Source: CAZEAN01 sp964510225
GTDB lineage: Bacteria; Planctomycetota; Planctomycetia; Isosphaerales; Isosphaeraceae
Reading direction: 5' to 3'
DNA: 31,945 nt
Assembly: GCA_964510225.1 (NCBI GenBank)
Contig: CAZEAN010000069.1
Coordinates: 1 to 31,945 of the forward strand
Within the stretch, counting starts at the first letter, position 1, and the number at the start of each line of letters is the position of its first letter. The position numbers and the translations under genes were made by a program. Below, one piece after another: positions 8,430-16,218 of this stretch. The notes under the pieces are model-generated. The model did no database searches. It saw only the letters and a list, made by a program, of their open reading frames with translations, and was not told where the DNA came from.

Positions 8430-8458
8430 ACGGTAACACATGCGCACGCGTGTGTCAA
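8430..8458 (-). promoter_or_regulatory. candidate sigma-70 promoter for 8389 gene and ahcY
   Basis: On the minus strand TTGACA (8453-8458) is followed after 17 bases by TACCGT (8430-8435), about 40 bases before the ATG at 8389. The -35 box is perfect, the -10 box weak. Almost the whole spacer belongs to a 20-base alternating purine-pyrimidine tract (8436-8455). Confidence 0.45.
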
Positions 8459-8638
8459 CGCTCACCTTTTCCCACCGGTATTTTTAAGTGAATTAGGGGA
8501 CCCGCGGGACCGACACCGCCCCCAACCGATCCACGGCTGACACGCTTCGGCGAATCTGAAACAATTGAACAGTGCGACTTGAGACCAACCCGGGTTGGAA
8601 TAGCTCCGCTCGTGTGTAGTAGCGGAGAAGATCAAACG

Positions 8639-9370
8639 ATGCCAATACATGATTAGACCCAAGTTGCGCCAGGAATCTATCACAACTTTCATCAAGACTG
8701 GACAATTGAACTCTGTCGGAACCTCAACCGAGGAGTTTTGCCTGAGGGCTATTACTTGATGGCTGACCAACAAGTCAGCGGTCCCGAGCCAGAGATTGTC
8801 GCCCTCCAACTCCGTGGGCCGGAGCGATCGGGGGGAGTCGCGGTCCTAGACGCACCTCCTACCATCAATCGATATGCACAAACCGAACTCGACCGCGCAC
8901 GTTATGCATGCAGAGCCAACCGACTTTCCGTCCGTGATGAGTTAGGGCGAGTCGTTGCCTTCATCGAAATCGTTTCGCCCGGCAACAAAGACTCTGAAAA
9001 CGTCTTCGCATCATTTACGGGTAAGGCTGCCGACTTCCTGATCAACGGAATCCACTTGTTGATGATTGATCTCTTCCCGACAGGGCCGCGCGATCCTGAA
9101 GGGCTAGCGCATGCTATCTGGGATTGTGTGACCGACGACCCGTTCGCTGAACGTCCGAGTGACGAACCGTTGACGGTCGCCTCGTTCGATGCCGGGCCAC
9201 CGTTGAAGGTCTACCTGGAAACGCTCGGGATTGGCGATCAGCTCCCCGAAGCTCCGCTCTTTCTCGCGCCTGAGTGGTATGTCAACGTTCCACTTGAACA
9301 AACGTACCAGAACTCGTGGAACGAAACACCCTCACCGATCAAGAATTTGGTTGATGCGGCGGTGAGGTAG
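8639..9370 (+). pseudogene. DUF4058 family gene with in-frame amber codon at position 6
   Basis: From ATG 8639 the frame reads MPIHD, then TAG (8654-8656), then TQVAPGIYHNFHQDW and on without another stop to 9370. Family members I know from planctomycetes start MP-x-HDW-T/R, so the TAG sits where a conserved Trp (TGG) is expected: one G-to-A change. GGAG eleven bases upstream supports this start. The rest is well kept: LPEGYY, the DUF4058 core FIEIVSPGNK, LLMIDLFPTG, and PLKVYLETLGIGDQLPEAPLFL. Function of DUF4058 is unknown; it has a nuclease-like look in some predictions, which I cannot test here. The only downstream alternative start, TTG 8738, has GAGGAG just two bases before it and would drop the conserved N-terminus. 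Real nonsense mutation, sequencing error or read-through are all possible. Confidence 0.8.
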
Positions 9371-9573
9371 CTAGAACTTTGTTCGGAGGTTGACTCTCGA
9401 CCAAAATCTAAATCAACGTTTAGATTCATCAAACCAAATACGCGCGTTAATTTCACAGAGTGTGTCGGTTCCATTTTTTAATGACGCCGACTCGCTGCCT
9501 ACAATCTTTCCCCAATCTAATCGCATCTGAAAGGTAGGCAGAGCGTTCGGGTTTGGTGAATCGCCTTCCGTAT

Positions 9574-9606
9574 CCGTTGACTTAGAAACCTGACTGAAGT
9601 CAACGG
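9574..9606. other. perfect 10-bp inverted repeat
   Basis: CCGTTGACTT (9574-9583) and AAGTCAACGG (9597-9606) are perfect inverted copies around a 13-base spacer. No T-run follows. It could be an operator or an RNA hairpin of the DUF4058 transcript 3' end. Confidence 0.5.
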
Positions 9607-9626
9607 CTCAGTATTCGAGGATCGAT

Positions 9627-9651
9627 CGCGAGAATCGCGTTTTGTGTTTTT
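9627..9651 (+). terminator. short terminator-like hairpin
   Basis: CGCGA, a GAA loop and TCGCG, followed by TTTTGTGTTTTT. The stem is only 5 bp but GC-rich with a tight loop. It lies about 255 bases after the DUF4058 stop. Confidence 0.45.
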
Positions 9652-9826
9652 GAGTCAAGTTGTTGACCATTCCATTAAGAAACTCTATGGTTGAATGCAC
9701 GCAACAATTTATTAGTTTTTTGAGATCGGAACTCTGACGTTCCGAGTAATCAACGTCCGTCTGTTGAAAAAAATAAACACGGCCGCATTGTCCAAAAAAT
9801 GCAAGGATCCAACGCTGGAAGATTGT

Positions 9827-9855
9827 TTGACAACTCAGTAGATTGATCGTACCGA
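9827..9855 (+). promoter_or_regulatory. candidate sigma-70 promoter of second PEP-CTERM gene
   Basis: Perfect TTGACA at 9827-9832, 17-base spacer, TACCGA at 9850-9855; the coding start at 9950 would leave a leader of roughly 85-90 bases. The -10 box resembles TACCGT in the promoter at 8430, not the TATAAT consensus. Confidence 0.4.
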
Positions 9856-9949
9856 GCATCCAACAATGATCTCGGTATCTGAAGGACTGGTTCTGACATT
9901 CTTGACGAGACCACGAACCGTCTCGAGCTTCCTCAAGGAGAGACAGTCG

Positions 9950-10660
9950 ATGATCACGCGCGCTTCTTTCATGATTCTTGCCATCTCTAGCCTTATGTTC
10001 ACTGCGACCGCTTCGGCGGCCGATGTTTTGATCGACAACTTCAGCGACGGTAGCTCAACGCTGACTGCAATCATGCCGGGTACCCCTGATAGTAGCACCG
10101 AAACCGGTACTGGAATTATCGGTACCGAACGGGAAGCCCTCCTCGAAGTCGACACAAACAGCTTCATCGCAAGTAATGTCGCGCATGCAACACTCGCCAT
10201 TGCACCCGGCGAAAACTTGAACTTTGCAAACGACCCGGGCGTTGCCAGTACCCTCACCCTCACCTACGACGGGGTTGGCATGATGGGTCTCGGCGGTGTC
10301 GATGCCACCGACGGTGGTATGAACGACCTCCTTCAGGTCTCCGTGGTTTTCGTCGACCTTGCATTCACTTTCGAATTCACTCTGACGGACGGCTCCGGTA
10401 GTACTGCCACAGTCAGTGTAGTGGATCCTTCCACTGGAGATGTCAACATCGCGCTCAGCGACTTTGTGGGCGTTGACCTCACTGATATCGAAGAGATCGT
10501 CTGGGTCATCGAATCGCCACTGGCTGGTGACATTGTGGTTGATACACTCAGATTCACGGTCATTCCAGAGCCGAGCAGCATTCTGATGGGGCTTACTGCA
10601 ATCGGCACACTCAGTGGCCTTGCCTTCATCCGTCGACGTCGACGGCTCGCAGTGGCCTAA
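9950..10660 (+). CDS. PEP-CTERM sorting-domain protein
   Basis: A 236-residue exported protein. Signal peptide MITRASFMILAISSLMF...ASA; C-terminus with PEP at residue 206 (PEPSSILMG), a hydrophobic helix and RRRRRLAVA, the sorting tail handled by exosortase. The mature part, rich in Thr, Ser, Asp and Val, reads like a beta-sandwich (VLIDNFSDGSS at its start; AFTFEFTLTDGSGSTATVSV). No enzyme motif is visible. ATG 9950 is chosen because AAGGAG ends nine bases before it and it opens the signal peptide; an in-frame ATG at 9866 lacks a ribosome site. It shares only the tail, not the body, with the PEP-CTERM protein at 4872. It converges on rsgA. Confidence 0.9.
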   Translation: MITRASFMILAISSLMFTATASAADVLIDNFSDGSSTLTAIMPGTPDSSTETGTGIIGTEREALLEVDTNSFIASNVAHATLAIAPGENLNFANDPGVASTLTLTYDGVGMMGLGGVDATDGGMNDLLQVSVVFVDLAFTFEFTLTDGSGSTATVSVVDPSTGDVNIALSDFVGVDLTDIEEIVWVIESPLAGDIVVDTLRFTVIPEPSSILMGLTAIGTLSGLAFIRRRRRLAVA

Positions 10661-10705
10661 GACATAATCAAGTAAACTGATCAACCAGGGACAAGGAGGT
10701 TCCTT

Positions 10706-10861
10706 ATGACCGACAACAAAGCTACCCAAAATCTACGATGCGATTCGCCACAAAACTACTGTAGCGAATCGCGTCTTTACTTCCGTGAAGGATCATTCAG
10801 ACTCGACTGGTTGACCGTGATAAAGCTTGAGGTAGCTCTCATATCGGCCTTCATGGATTAA
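10706..10861 (+). CDS. possible 51-residue protein with strong ribosome site
   Basis: AAGGAGG at 10693-10699 stands six bases before an ATG that opens a 51-codon frame (MTDNKATQNLRCDSP...), 45 bases after the PEP-CTERM stop. The frame ends inside the rsgA 3' end, overlapping it antisense by 69 bases. It resembles no family and contains the hairpin at 10740-10772. AAGGA-GGT-TCCTT is itself a small hairpin that could mask the ribosome site. The ribosome site is the only support. Confidence 0.25.
   Translation: MTDNKATQNLRCDSPQNYCSESRLYFREGSFRLDWLTVIKLEVALISAFMD
10740..10772. terminator. perfect 9-bp hairpin between convergent PEP-CTERM and rsgA genes
   Basis: GCGATTCGC (10740-10748) pairs with GCGAATCGC (10764-10772); inside, ACA pairs with TGT, giving a longer structure. 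CGTCTTTAC follows on the plus strand, a poor T-run. Position between two gene ends suggests a terminator for one or both. Confidence 0.55.
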
Positions 10862-11941
10862 GTCACGATAAAGGGCCGACTTCACGGCACAGCCATCTTC
10901 ATGAATATGTGAACAGTCAGGATAGCGACAGTGGGGAATGAAGGGACGAAACTCGATGAAGAATCCCTCAAGTTCCCAAGGTTCGAGATCCCAGAGCTCG
11001 AACTGACGGAGCCCGGGTGTGTCGACCACATAACCACCTTGTTCTAACCGAAGTAGCTCGGCATACGTCGTCGTATGTTTCCCTTTTCGAGTCCAGCTCG
11101 AGATTTCGCCGACTTTGAGATTAAGCTCAGGCTGAATCGAGTTCAATAGCGAACTCTTACCGACGCCAGACTGACCCGATACAGCAGTGGTCCGATCCTT
11201 CAGGACGGTCCGAAGTCGCTCTACTCCCTGACCATCGGTCGCCGAGCAGACGATCACTTCGTACCCGAGTTGGGCGTATAGTCCAAACACCCATTGATAT
11301 TCTGCAAAATCAACTAAGTCTGCTTTATTGAGGACGATGATTGGTATCACTCCCCCCTTTTCCGCAGAGATCAAATAGCGATCAATTAAGGGTAGTTTTA
11401 ATTCTGGATTGACGAAGGCGGAAACGATGACCACTTGGTCAACGTTCGCGACAATCACATGCTCTCGGTTCCGATACCCTCGCGTCACGGTTCCCGTTCT
11501 GGGGTCGACTTTTTCGATCATCCCTTGCTCATCACCATCGGGTCGAAACCAAACGCGATCACCAACGGCAACGACATTGCGGCCATCGATCGCAAGGTTC
11601 TTCAGGACCCGACGGACACCGCAACGATGGAGTCGCCCGCCCACCTCCGCTTCGACGACTGATTCGAGTCCGTGGACGCGGAGGACACGACCACGCTGAC
11701 ACTTGGAGAGATCGACCGCGAGCGACGCCAAGGGATCATCCGTCTCTGATCCCTCCTCGGTGACTTCTTGAATGATCGTCCGGTGCCGGGACAACGCTCC
11801 CTTGGCCTTGATTCGTTCCGCGGCGTTGGTGTCAGCACCACGGAGATCACCTTGGTCATAGCGGCGCGTGAGATCATTGACCCGGGTCCGGGTTTGTCGA
11901 TTCTTCCGGAATGCAACACGGACTTTCTTCTTCTTCGACAC
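10793..11941 (-). CDS. rsgA: ribosome small-subunit-dependent GTPase A
   Basis: RsgA (YjeQ/EngC) is a circularly permuted GTPase that helps late maturation of the 30S subunit. In order: a Lys/Arg-rich N-terminal tail (residues 1-50), an OB-fold (about 80-150), then permuted G motifs with NKAD at 205-208, the Walker A GQSGVGKS at 256-263 and DTPG at 307-310, and a zinc site C338, C343, H345, C351 at the C-terminus. Length 382 is a little long for the family because of the basic extension. The start is GTG, preceded by GGAGGTGATC, fully complementary to the usual 16S 3' end, with 7 bases between. The gene is alone on its strand, convergent with the PEP-CTERM gene. Confidence 0.97.
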   Translation of the reverse strand: MSKKKKVRVAFRKNRQTRTRVNDLTRRYDQGDLRGADTNAAERIKAKGALSRHRTIIQEVTEEGSETDDPLASLAVDLSKCQRGRVLRVHGLESVVEAEVGGRLHRCGVRRVLKNLAIDGRNVVAVGDRVWFRPDGDEQGMIEKVDPRTGTVTRGYRNREHVIVANVDQVVIVSAFVNPELKLPLIDRYLISAEKGGVIPIIVLNKADLVDFAEYQWVFGLYAQLGYEVIVCSATDGQGVERLRTVLKDRTTAVSGQSGVGKSSLLNSIQPELNLKVGEISSWTRKGKHTTTYAELLRLEQGGYVVDTPGLRQFELWDLEPWELEGFFIEFRPFIPHCRYPDCSHIHEDGCAVKSALYRDLIHEGRYESYLKLYHGQPVESE

Positions 11942-11948
11942 GACTGAA

Positions 11949-11958
11949 GATCACCTCC
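11949..11958 (-). promoter_or_regulatory. ten-base Shine-Dalgarno of rsgA
   Basis: GGAGGTGATC on the minus strand matches the canonical anti-Shine-Dalgarno over ten bases and fixes the GTG at 11941 as start; the long match may compensate for the GTG. Confidence 0.8.
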
Positions 11959-12178
11959 GCGATGTTAGATCAGCGCCACGAACTCAACTCACATGATATG
12001 TTGAACTTAATCAACTCGTATCGTCAAGTGTCCTTGATATCAGAATAGCAACCTAGTTGGCGCCCATGTTCGGACACGGGTACGATGCCTCGGATCACTC
12101 CAGCACTCATTTTGAACACAGAGACTCTACTCGAGTGACCAATTGAGTTGAGCGCAGGGAACTCAAAGGGGGCGTATC

Positions 12179-14470
12179 ATGAGTTCATTGAATCGACGTC
12201 GACAACTGGTTCAGGTGGTTGTGCTCACATTGATCCTGAGTGGATTGATCTCAGGGATGCCTGGAACCAGCTCCATTTGCCATGGTCAAGGTACGCGATT
12301 TCAGGGGCAACGTGGACCTGCCGGACGAGGTGGCGCACAGCTCCCTGGGGCTGACCTCCCCGGCGGAGGTCGAAACAACGCGCCCGGCCAAGGTCCAAAC
12401 AGGGCAACTGCTCCTCCGACGATACCAGTCCCCGCTGTCGATCTAGACGCTGTCCCAATTGATACCTCAGCACTCGCACGCTATGTTCCGGCAACTGCAA
12501 CGGGATTCTTCCTTGAGTTCCCGGGGGTGAATGCAAAACCGATGGCTTGGGAAGGTTCGGCGTTCCGAAATCTCCTCGTTGAAACCCCGATGGGCGATCT
12601 GATTCGGGGCCTTATTGGTCAAGCAACCCAGCAAGCAGGCAGGGCCCCCAACAGCCTTACTCCAGGTGAGTACCTCGCGATTGTGGAACACATCGGACGT
12701 CAAGGTCTCGTATTCGGGGCACCTCTGTACCTCGACCCCAGCCAGCCAGAATATGCCGTTCTTGTTCTCCGTAATGCCGCTGATCCCAATGTTCGGGGGG
12801 TCTTCGGCAAAATGATTGGCGCCATGAGGCCGGCTGATGCCTCCATGAGTGTAACTCCGAAGTCAGGACGGAATCTCGTGCTGGTCAGTGGAGGTTCTCT
12901 TGGTGCAGAAGGATGGTCATGGTGGATCGAAGGAAGCGATCTCGTCTTTGTGTTTGGCCCATCGAGTTCAACCGATGAAGTCTTAGCAACACTCGATGGA
13001 GCAGGAGCGAGCGCGGAGAATGAGCCCTTTCGTCAAGAACTTTGGGCGTCGGAGGAAGGCTCTGCATTCCAGCCACTGGCGATTGGTGCTGTCCGTTTTG
13101 ACCGCCCGAACATCAGTCAACAGCTCCGATCCTTGGTCGATGATCAGGGAATTGAGCAGATCAGCCTGAGGTGGGGGTTCGAAAATGAGGCATCCGTCAC
13201 GATCGCTCAAGTTGACGTTCCTTCGCCTCGAAAAGGTTTCTTCACGCTCTTTGACCAACCGACCTTCACCACATCAGAACTTCCCCCGCTTCCTGCCGAG
13301 CTCGAGTCGGTCACCGTACTCTCGATCGCCCCTGCAGTTCTCTTCAAACAAGTCGTGGAGCTGATGAATCAACTCGGGCCGGGGAACGGAGACAATTTCG
13401 CCGATGCCGCACAAGCCGCCACAAACGAAGTCGCCGCACTCAATCTCGTGCAGGATGTCTTGAGTGCGATGGGCCCCAAGATCGCCTTCTTCATGACTCC
13501 ATCGGAAACCCCCACGACCACGGAGAATCGTCCGGCGAATCGTCCGGCGAATCCCCCGGGAACGAACCCGCTACAATTGCTCAACATCGACCAGCTTGGC
13601 CTCGAGCAACTGGCGTTGATGATCGAACTCCAAGACGCGGACCAGTTCAGCAGTACGCTCGATACAATCATTGTGGCGATCAATCGGCAAATCGAAGTGA
13701 TCATGGAGTCTGTAGCCAGCGCTCCGAACGATCAGAACACAGACCCCAGGGCAGGACGCTCAGGGAGAGGTCGGAACCCAGGTAATCGTAAAGAAGAAGA
13801 GGATGAACTGGAGATCCCGAAGTTCGAGCTGATGATCCCCAATCCCAAGACCTACAGTTTGAGTCTCCCCAAGAGCCTCGCGTTTCTTGCCTCAATCACT
13901 GACCTCCGACCGACTATTACACTTGGGCAATCACACTTGATTATTACGATGTCGCCAGTCTCGGCACGCCTGATTCGTGAACAAGAACAAGACCCAAGCA
14001 TTCCTCATTGGTCGCCAGCCCCCAAGGTTCAGGAGGCACTCCGTCGCGTCCCCACCGATTTGATGCTGCTGAGCGTCAACGATCCGTCTCAAACAATCCG
14101 GGCTCTCCAAGGTGCTGTCGGAAGTCCGAGATCCCCCTCGAATGCTCCAGGAGGGCGATCGGGGCGCGGTGGACCACGAGGGCGCGGTGGACTCGGAGGA
14201 CGCTCGGGTATACAGAGTGGAGCTGGGATCGACCCTAGCCTCATCCCGTCCGCGGAAGACCTCAAGCAATACCTCTTCCCCGCGACCTATACCGTAACGG
14301 TCAATAACGACGGTATCCGGATCGACGCCTATGAAGCGATCCCGGGGCAGTCGAATCTGAGTGGCCTCTCCACGATCAGCGACGGCTCAATCTTCCAGTC
14401 GATTAATCCATCCAATTTGGAGCAAATGGGATTGGGCTCGATACTTGGGTCGAGTGGAGCGCCCGAGTAG
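12179..14470 (+). CDS. secreted protein of unknown function with RGG-like low-complexity segments
   Basis: A 763-residue exported protein with signal peptide (Arg-rich n-region, VVVLTLILSGLI, cleavage near SICHGQG). A Gly/Arg/Pro-rich spacer follows (about 38-80; RGPAGRGG), then a folded part from about residue 85 (DTSALARYVPATATGFFLEFPG) with regularly spaced hydrophobic strands, broken by two more low-complexity inserts: NRPANRPANPPG near 450 (a 12-base unit repeated at 13526-13549) and Arg/Gly clusters near 525 and 660 (SGRGGPRGRGG). I see no catalytic motif and recognise no family. GGGGG seven bases before ATG 12179 supports the start. It probably acts in the periplasm or outside. The gene at 14533 follows after 62 bases and may be co-transcribed. 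Confidence 0.85.
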   Translation: MSSLNRRRQLVQVVVLTLILSGLISGMPGTSSICHGQGTRFQGQRGPAGRGGAQLPGADLPGGGRNNAPGQGPNRATAPPTIPVPAVDLDAVPIDTSALARYVPATATGFFLEFPGVNAKPMAWEGSAFRNLLVETPMGDLIRGLIGQATQQAGRAPNSLTPGEYLAIVEHIGRQGLVFGAPLYLDPSQPEYAVLVLRNAADPNVRGVFGKMIGAMRPADASMSVTPKSGRNLVLVSGGSLGAEGWSWWIEGSDLVFVFGPSSSTDEVLATLDGAGASAENEPFRQELWASEEGSAFQPLAIGAVRFDRPNISQQLRSLVDDQGIEQISLRWGFENEASVTIAQVDVPSPRKGFFTLFDQPTFTTSELPPLPAELESVTVLSIAPAVLFKQVVELMNQLGPGNGDNFADAAQAATNEVAALNLVQDVLSAMGPKIAFFMTPSETPTTTENRPANRPANPPGTNPLQLLNIDQLGLEQLALMIELQDADQFSSTLDTIIVAINRQIEVIMESVASAPNDQNTDPRAGRSGRGRNPGNRKEEEDELEIPKFELMIPNPKTYSLSLPKSLAFLASITDLRPTITLGQSHLIITMSPVSARLIREQEQDPSIPHWSPAPKVQEALRRVPTDLMLLSVNDPSQTIRALQGAVGSPRSPSNAPGGRSGRGGPRGRGGLGGRSGIQSGAGIDPSLIPSAEDLKQYLFPATYTVTVNNDGIRIDAYEAIPGQSNLSGLSTISDGSIFQSINPSNLEQMGLGSILGSSGAPE

Positions 14471-14532
14471 CGTCCTGTCACGGGGGTTACGCTGAATGTT
14501 GCAGACTTCTCGATGCCCCCGAGGAAACCTCT

Positions 14533-14991
14533 GTGTTTGATCTCCCCGACGGTTCCGAACCCATTGCTGAGAACGTGCTCCAAGTTTTGGCCAAGTACCA
14601 ACGAGGGAGGGGCGGCTGGGCTGAGTCCAAGAGCGAGCGACCGGCGTCCCTTCTAGCAGTTCCAGCGCCTAACCTTCCGGAACAAAACCGGCCTCCGAAC
14701 TATCGGGCCAACAAACTCAAGATGCTCTTCGAGAGCCAATTCAAGAACCGTTTCGGTCCGAGTGCTAAACTTCTCGAGTCCGAGGTTGTGGAGGTTAGTG
14801 GACTGTCGGGACTGCGGACCCGATTCGTCCTAGCTCCTACGGAACTTCCCTTTGAGGCCGAGAAGGTCGTTTATCAGTTCCCACTCAAGGACTCGACCCT
14901 GAACATCCAGGTCATTCTCTACGAAGGGAATGACTCGTACTCGATTGAGGAACTCGATGAATTCCTCCGGACCGTCCGGTGGGAAAACTGA
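14533..14991 (+). CDS. hypothetical protein between secreted protein and TrmL
   Basis: A 152-residue protein starting at GTG 14533, with GAGGA seven bases upstream; there is no ATG, GTG or TTG further up before a stop at 14404. The first part (MFDLPDGSEPIAENVLQVL) is followed by a Pro/Asn-rich linker and a C-terminal domain of strands and helices (RTRFVLAPTELPFEAEKVVYQFPLKDSTLNIQ begins here; ends ELDEFLRTVRWEN). No signal peptide is visible and no family is recognised. It overlaps the start of trmL by 35 bases, so translation may be coupled. Confidence 0.7.
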   Translation: MFDLPDGSEPIAENVLQVLAKYQRGRGGWAESKSERPASLLAVPAPNLPEQNRPPNYRANKLKMLFESQFKNRFGPSAKLLESEVVEVSGLSGLRTRFVLAPTELPFEAEKVVYQFPLKDSTLNIQVILYEGNDSYSIEELDEFLRTVRWEN

Positions 14992-15523
14992 GAGGGAAGC
15001 TAGGGCGGCTTCTACGAAACACATAGAGTCCCCAAAACCCCTGCTCCAGCTCATCCTGTATCAGCCTGAAATCGCCTCTAACACAGGTTCGATTGGTCGG
15101 ACCTGTGTTGCCATAGGAGCCCGGCTCTGGTTGATCCGGCCGCTCGGCTTTCGGATCAATGACCGTCTGATCCGACGTGCAGGGCTGGACTATTGGGATG
15201 CCCTTGATTATCGGATTGTCGACACGCTTCAAGAGGTCGCGGTTGCCCTCCCTGCAGCCCGATTCTGTTACTTCTCCACAAAGGCACAACAGTCCTATAC
15301 GTCAATCTCTTACAAGGCAGGTGATGCCCTCGTGTTCGGTCCAGAAAGTCGGGGACTTCCAGAACGACTCTTGGAAGCAGATCCTAGCGGATCCGTCCGA
15401 ATCCCGATGCGCCCTGAAGCAAGGAGCCTCAATCTTGCCGTCGCCGCGGCCATCGGAGCCTATGAAGCGATCCGACAAATCCAGAGTGTAGGAGCCGTAG
15501 GTACCCCGAGTAAGATCTCCTAA
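14957..15523 (+). CDS. trmL: tRNA (cytidine/uridine-34-2'-O)-methyltransferase
   Basis: SPOUT-class methyltransferase that methylates the ribose of the wobble base in certain tRNA-Leu using S-adenosylmethionine. The family landmarks are LILYQPEIASNTGSIGRTC (motif 1), VFGPESRGLP (motif 2) and IPMRPEARSLNLAVAAAIGAYEA (motif 3, trefoil knot). About 30 residues of polar sequence precede the usual start. I favour ATG 14957, with AGGA five bases before it; ATG 14930 is possible but lacks spacing for a ribosome site. Its stop codon shares bases with the trpF stop on the other strand (15520-15523). Confidence 0.92.
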   Translation: MNSSGPSGGKTEREARAASTKHIESPKPLLQLILYQPEIASNTGSIGRTCVAIGARLWLIRPLGFRINDRLIRRAGLDYWDALDYRIVDTLQEVAVALPAARFCYFSTKAQQSYTSISYKAGDALVFGPESRGLPERLLEADPSGSVRIPMRPEARSLNLAVAAAIGAYEAIRQIQSVGAVGTPSKIS

Positions 15524-16182
15524 CCGATAGATCGAGCGGCCCGGAGAAAAGCGTGGACCTTGGCAAGGTCCTTGATTCCAGGTTCGGACTCGACTCCGCT
15601 CGCCACATCGACCATCCAAGGTCGAAAGTGCTGGAGACGCTCGACGACATTTTCGGGTCTGAGTCCACCGGCGAGGATCACCGGGGCGGAAAAGTCAGCA
15701 CGCTTTTCGTTCAGGACTTGCAAGAGTCGTATAGGGATTGCTTCTCCGGTCCCTCCAGAGATTCCAGGCACGAAGGCGTCGACGAGGACTGCTTCGAGCG
15801 TTCCTCCAAGATCGCCGAACTGTCTGATCCAGCCGAGCATGGCGTCAATCGAGGGAGAAGCGTTGATCCGGAACGCACGGACAACGCGGAGTCCTAAATT
15901 CGCGAGTTCAACAGCAAGGTCAGGTGATTCATTGCCGTGAAGTTGGACGAGATTAATGCCCGTCCGATCGGTAATGTCCTTAATGCAATCTACCGACTGA
16001 TCGACAAAGAGAGCGATAGGTTCGGCTAATGAATCAACTTCGGTGACGATCGCTTGGGCCGTTTCAAGATCGACCATACGCTTTGATTTTTCAGCGAAAT
16101 TTAGGCCGAGCCAATCAGCACCTGCATCCGCAACGGCCCGAGCGTTTTCGGGCCGCCTGAAACCGCAAATTTTTACCTTCAT
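15520..16182 (-). CDS. trpF: phosphoribosylanthranilate isomerase
   Basis: Third step of tryptophan synthesis: isomerises N-(5-phosphoribosyl)anthranilate to the carboxyphenylamino-deoxyribulose phosphate. A 220-residue TIM barrel with the N-terminal VKICGF (active-site Cys at residue 6), GLNFAEKSKR, NLVQLHGNE, the Asp-bearing LVDAF and GGTG of the phosphate site, and ILAGGLRPENV near the end. No other trp gene lies nearby, so the pathway is scattered. It lies downstream of trxA on the same strand (gap about 36 bases) and may be read from the trxA promoter. Convergent with trmL, with stops overlapping. Confidence 0.96.
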   Translation of the reverse strand: MKVKICGFRRPENARAVADAGADWLGLNFAEKSKRMVDLETAQAIVTEVDSLAEPIALFVDQSVDCIKDITDRTGINLVQLHGNESPDLAVELANLGLRVVRAFRINASPSIDAMLGWIRQFGDLGGTLEAVLVDAFVPGISGGTGEAIPIRLLQVLNEKRADFSAPVILAGGLRPENVVERLQHFRPWMVDVASGVESEPGIKDLAKVHAFLRAARSIG

Positions 16183-16218
16183 ACGACTTAAATCGCTACC
16201 GACGACTGACGACGGGTT

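Larger units (their letters stand above)
9371..9826. other. intergenic region rich in inverted repeats, no gene seen
   Basis: No coding frame stands out. It holds an AT-rich 8-bp hairpin AATCTAAA/TTTAGATT at 9405-9426, the perfect 10-bp hairpin at 9574-9606, a terminator-like hairpin at 9627-9651, and a second promoter-like pair TTGACC (9663-9668) N17 TATGGT (9686-9691) on the plus strand. Confidence 0.5.

Noticed and set aside
8462..8809. Minus-strand frame overlapping the DUF4058 start
   Set aside because: Covers the DUF4058 N-terminus in antisense; no ribosome site and no motif.
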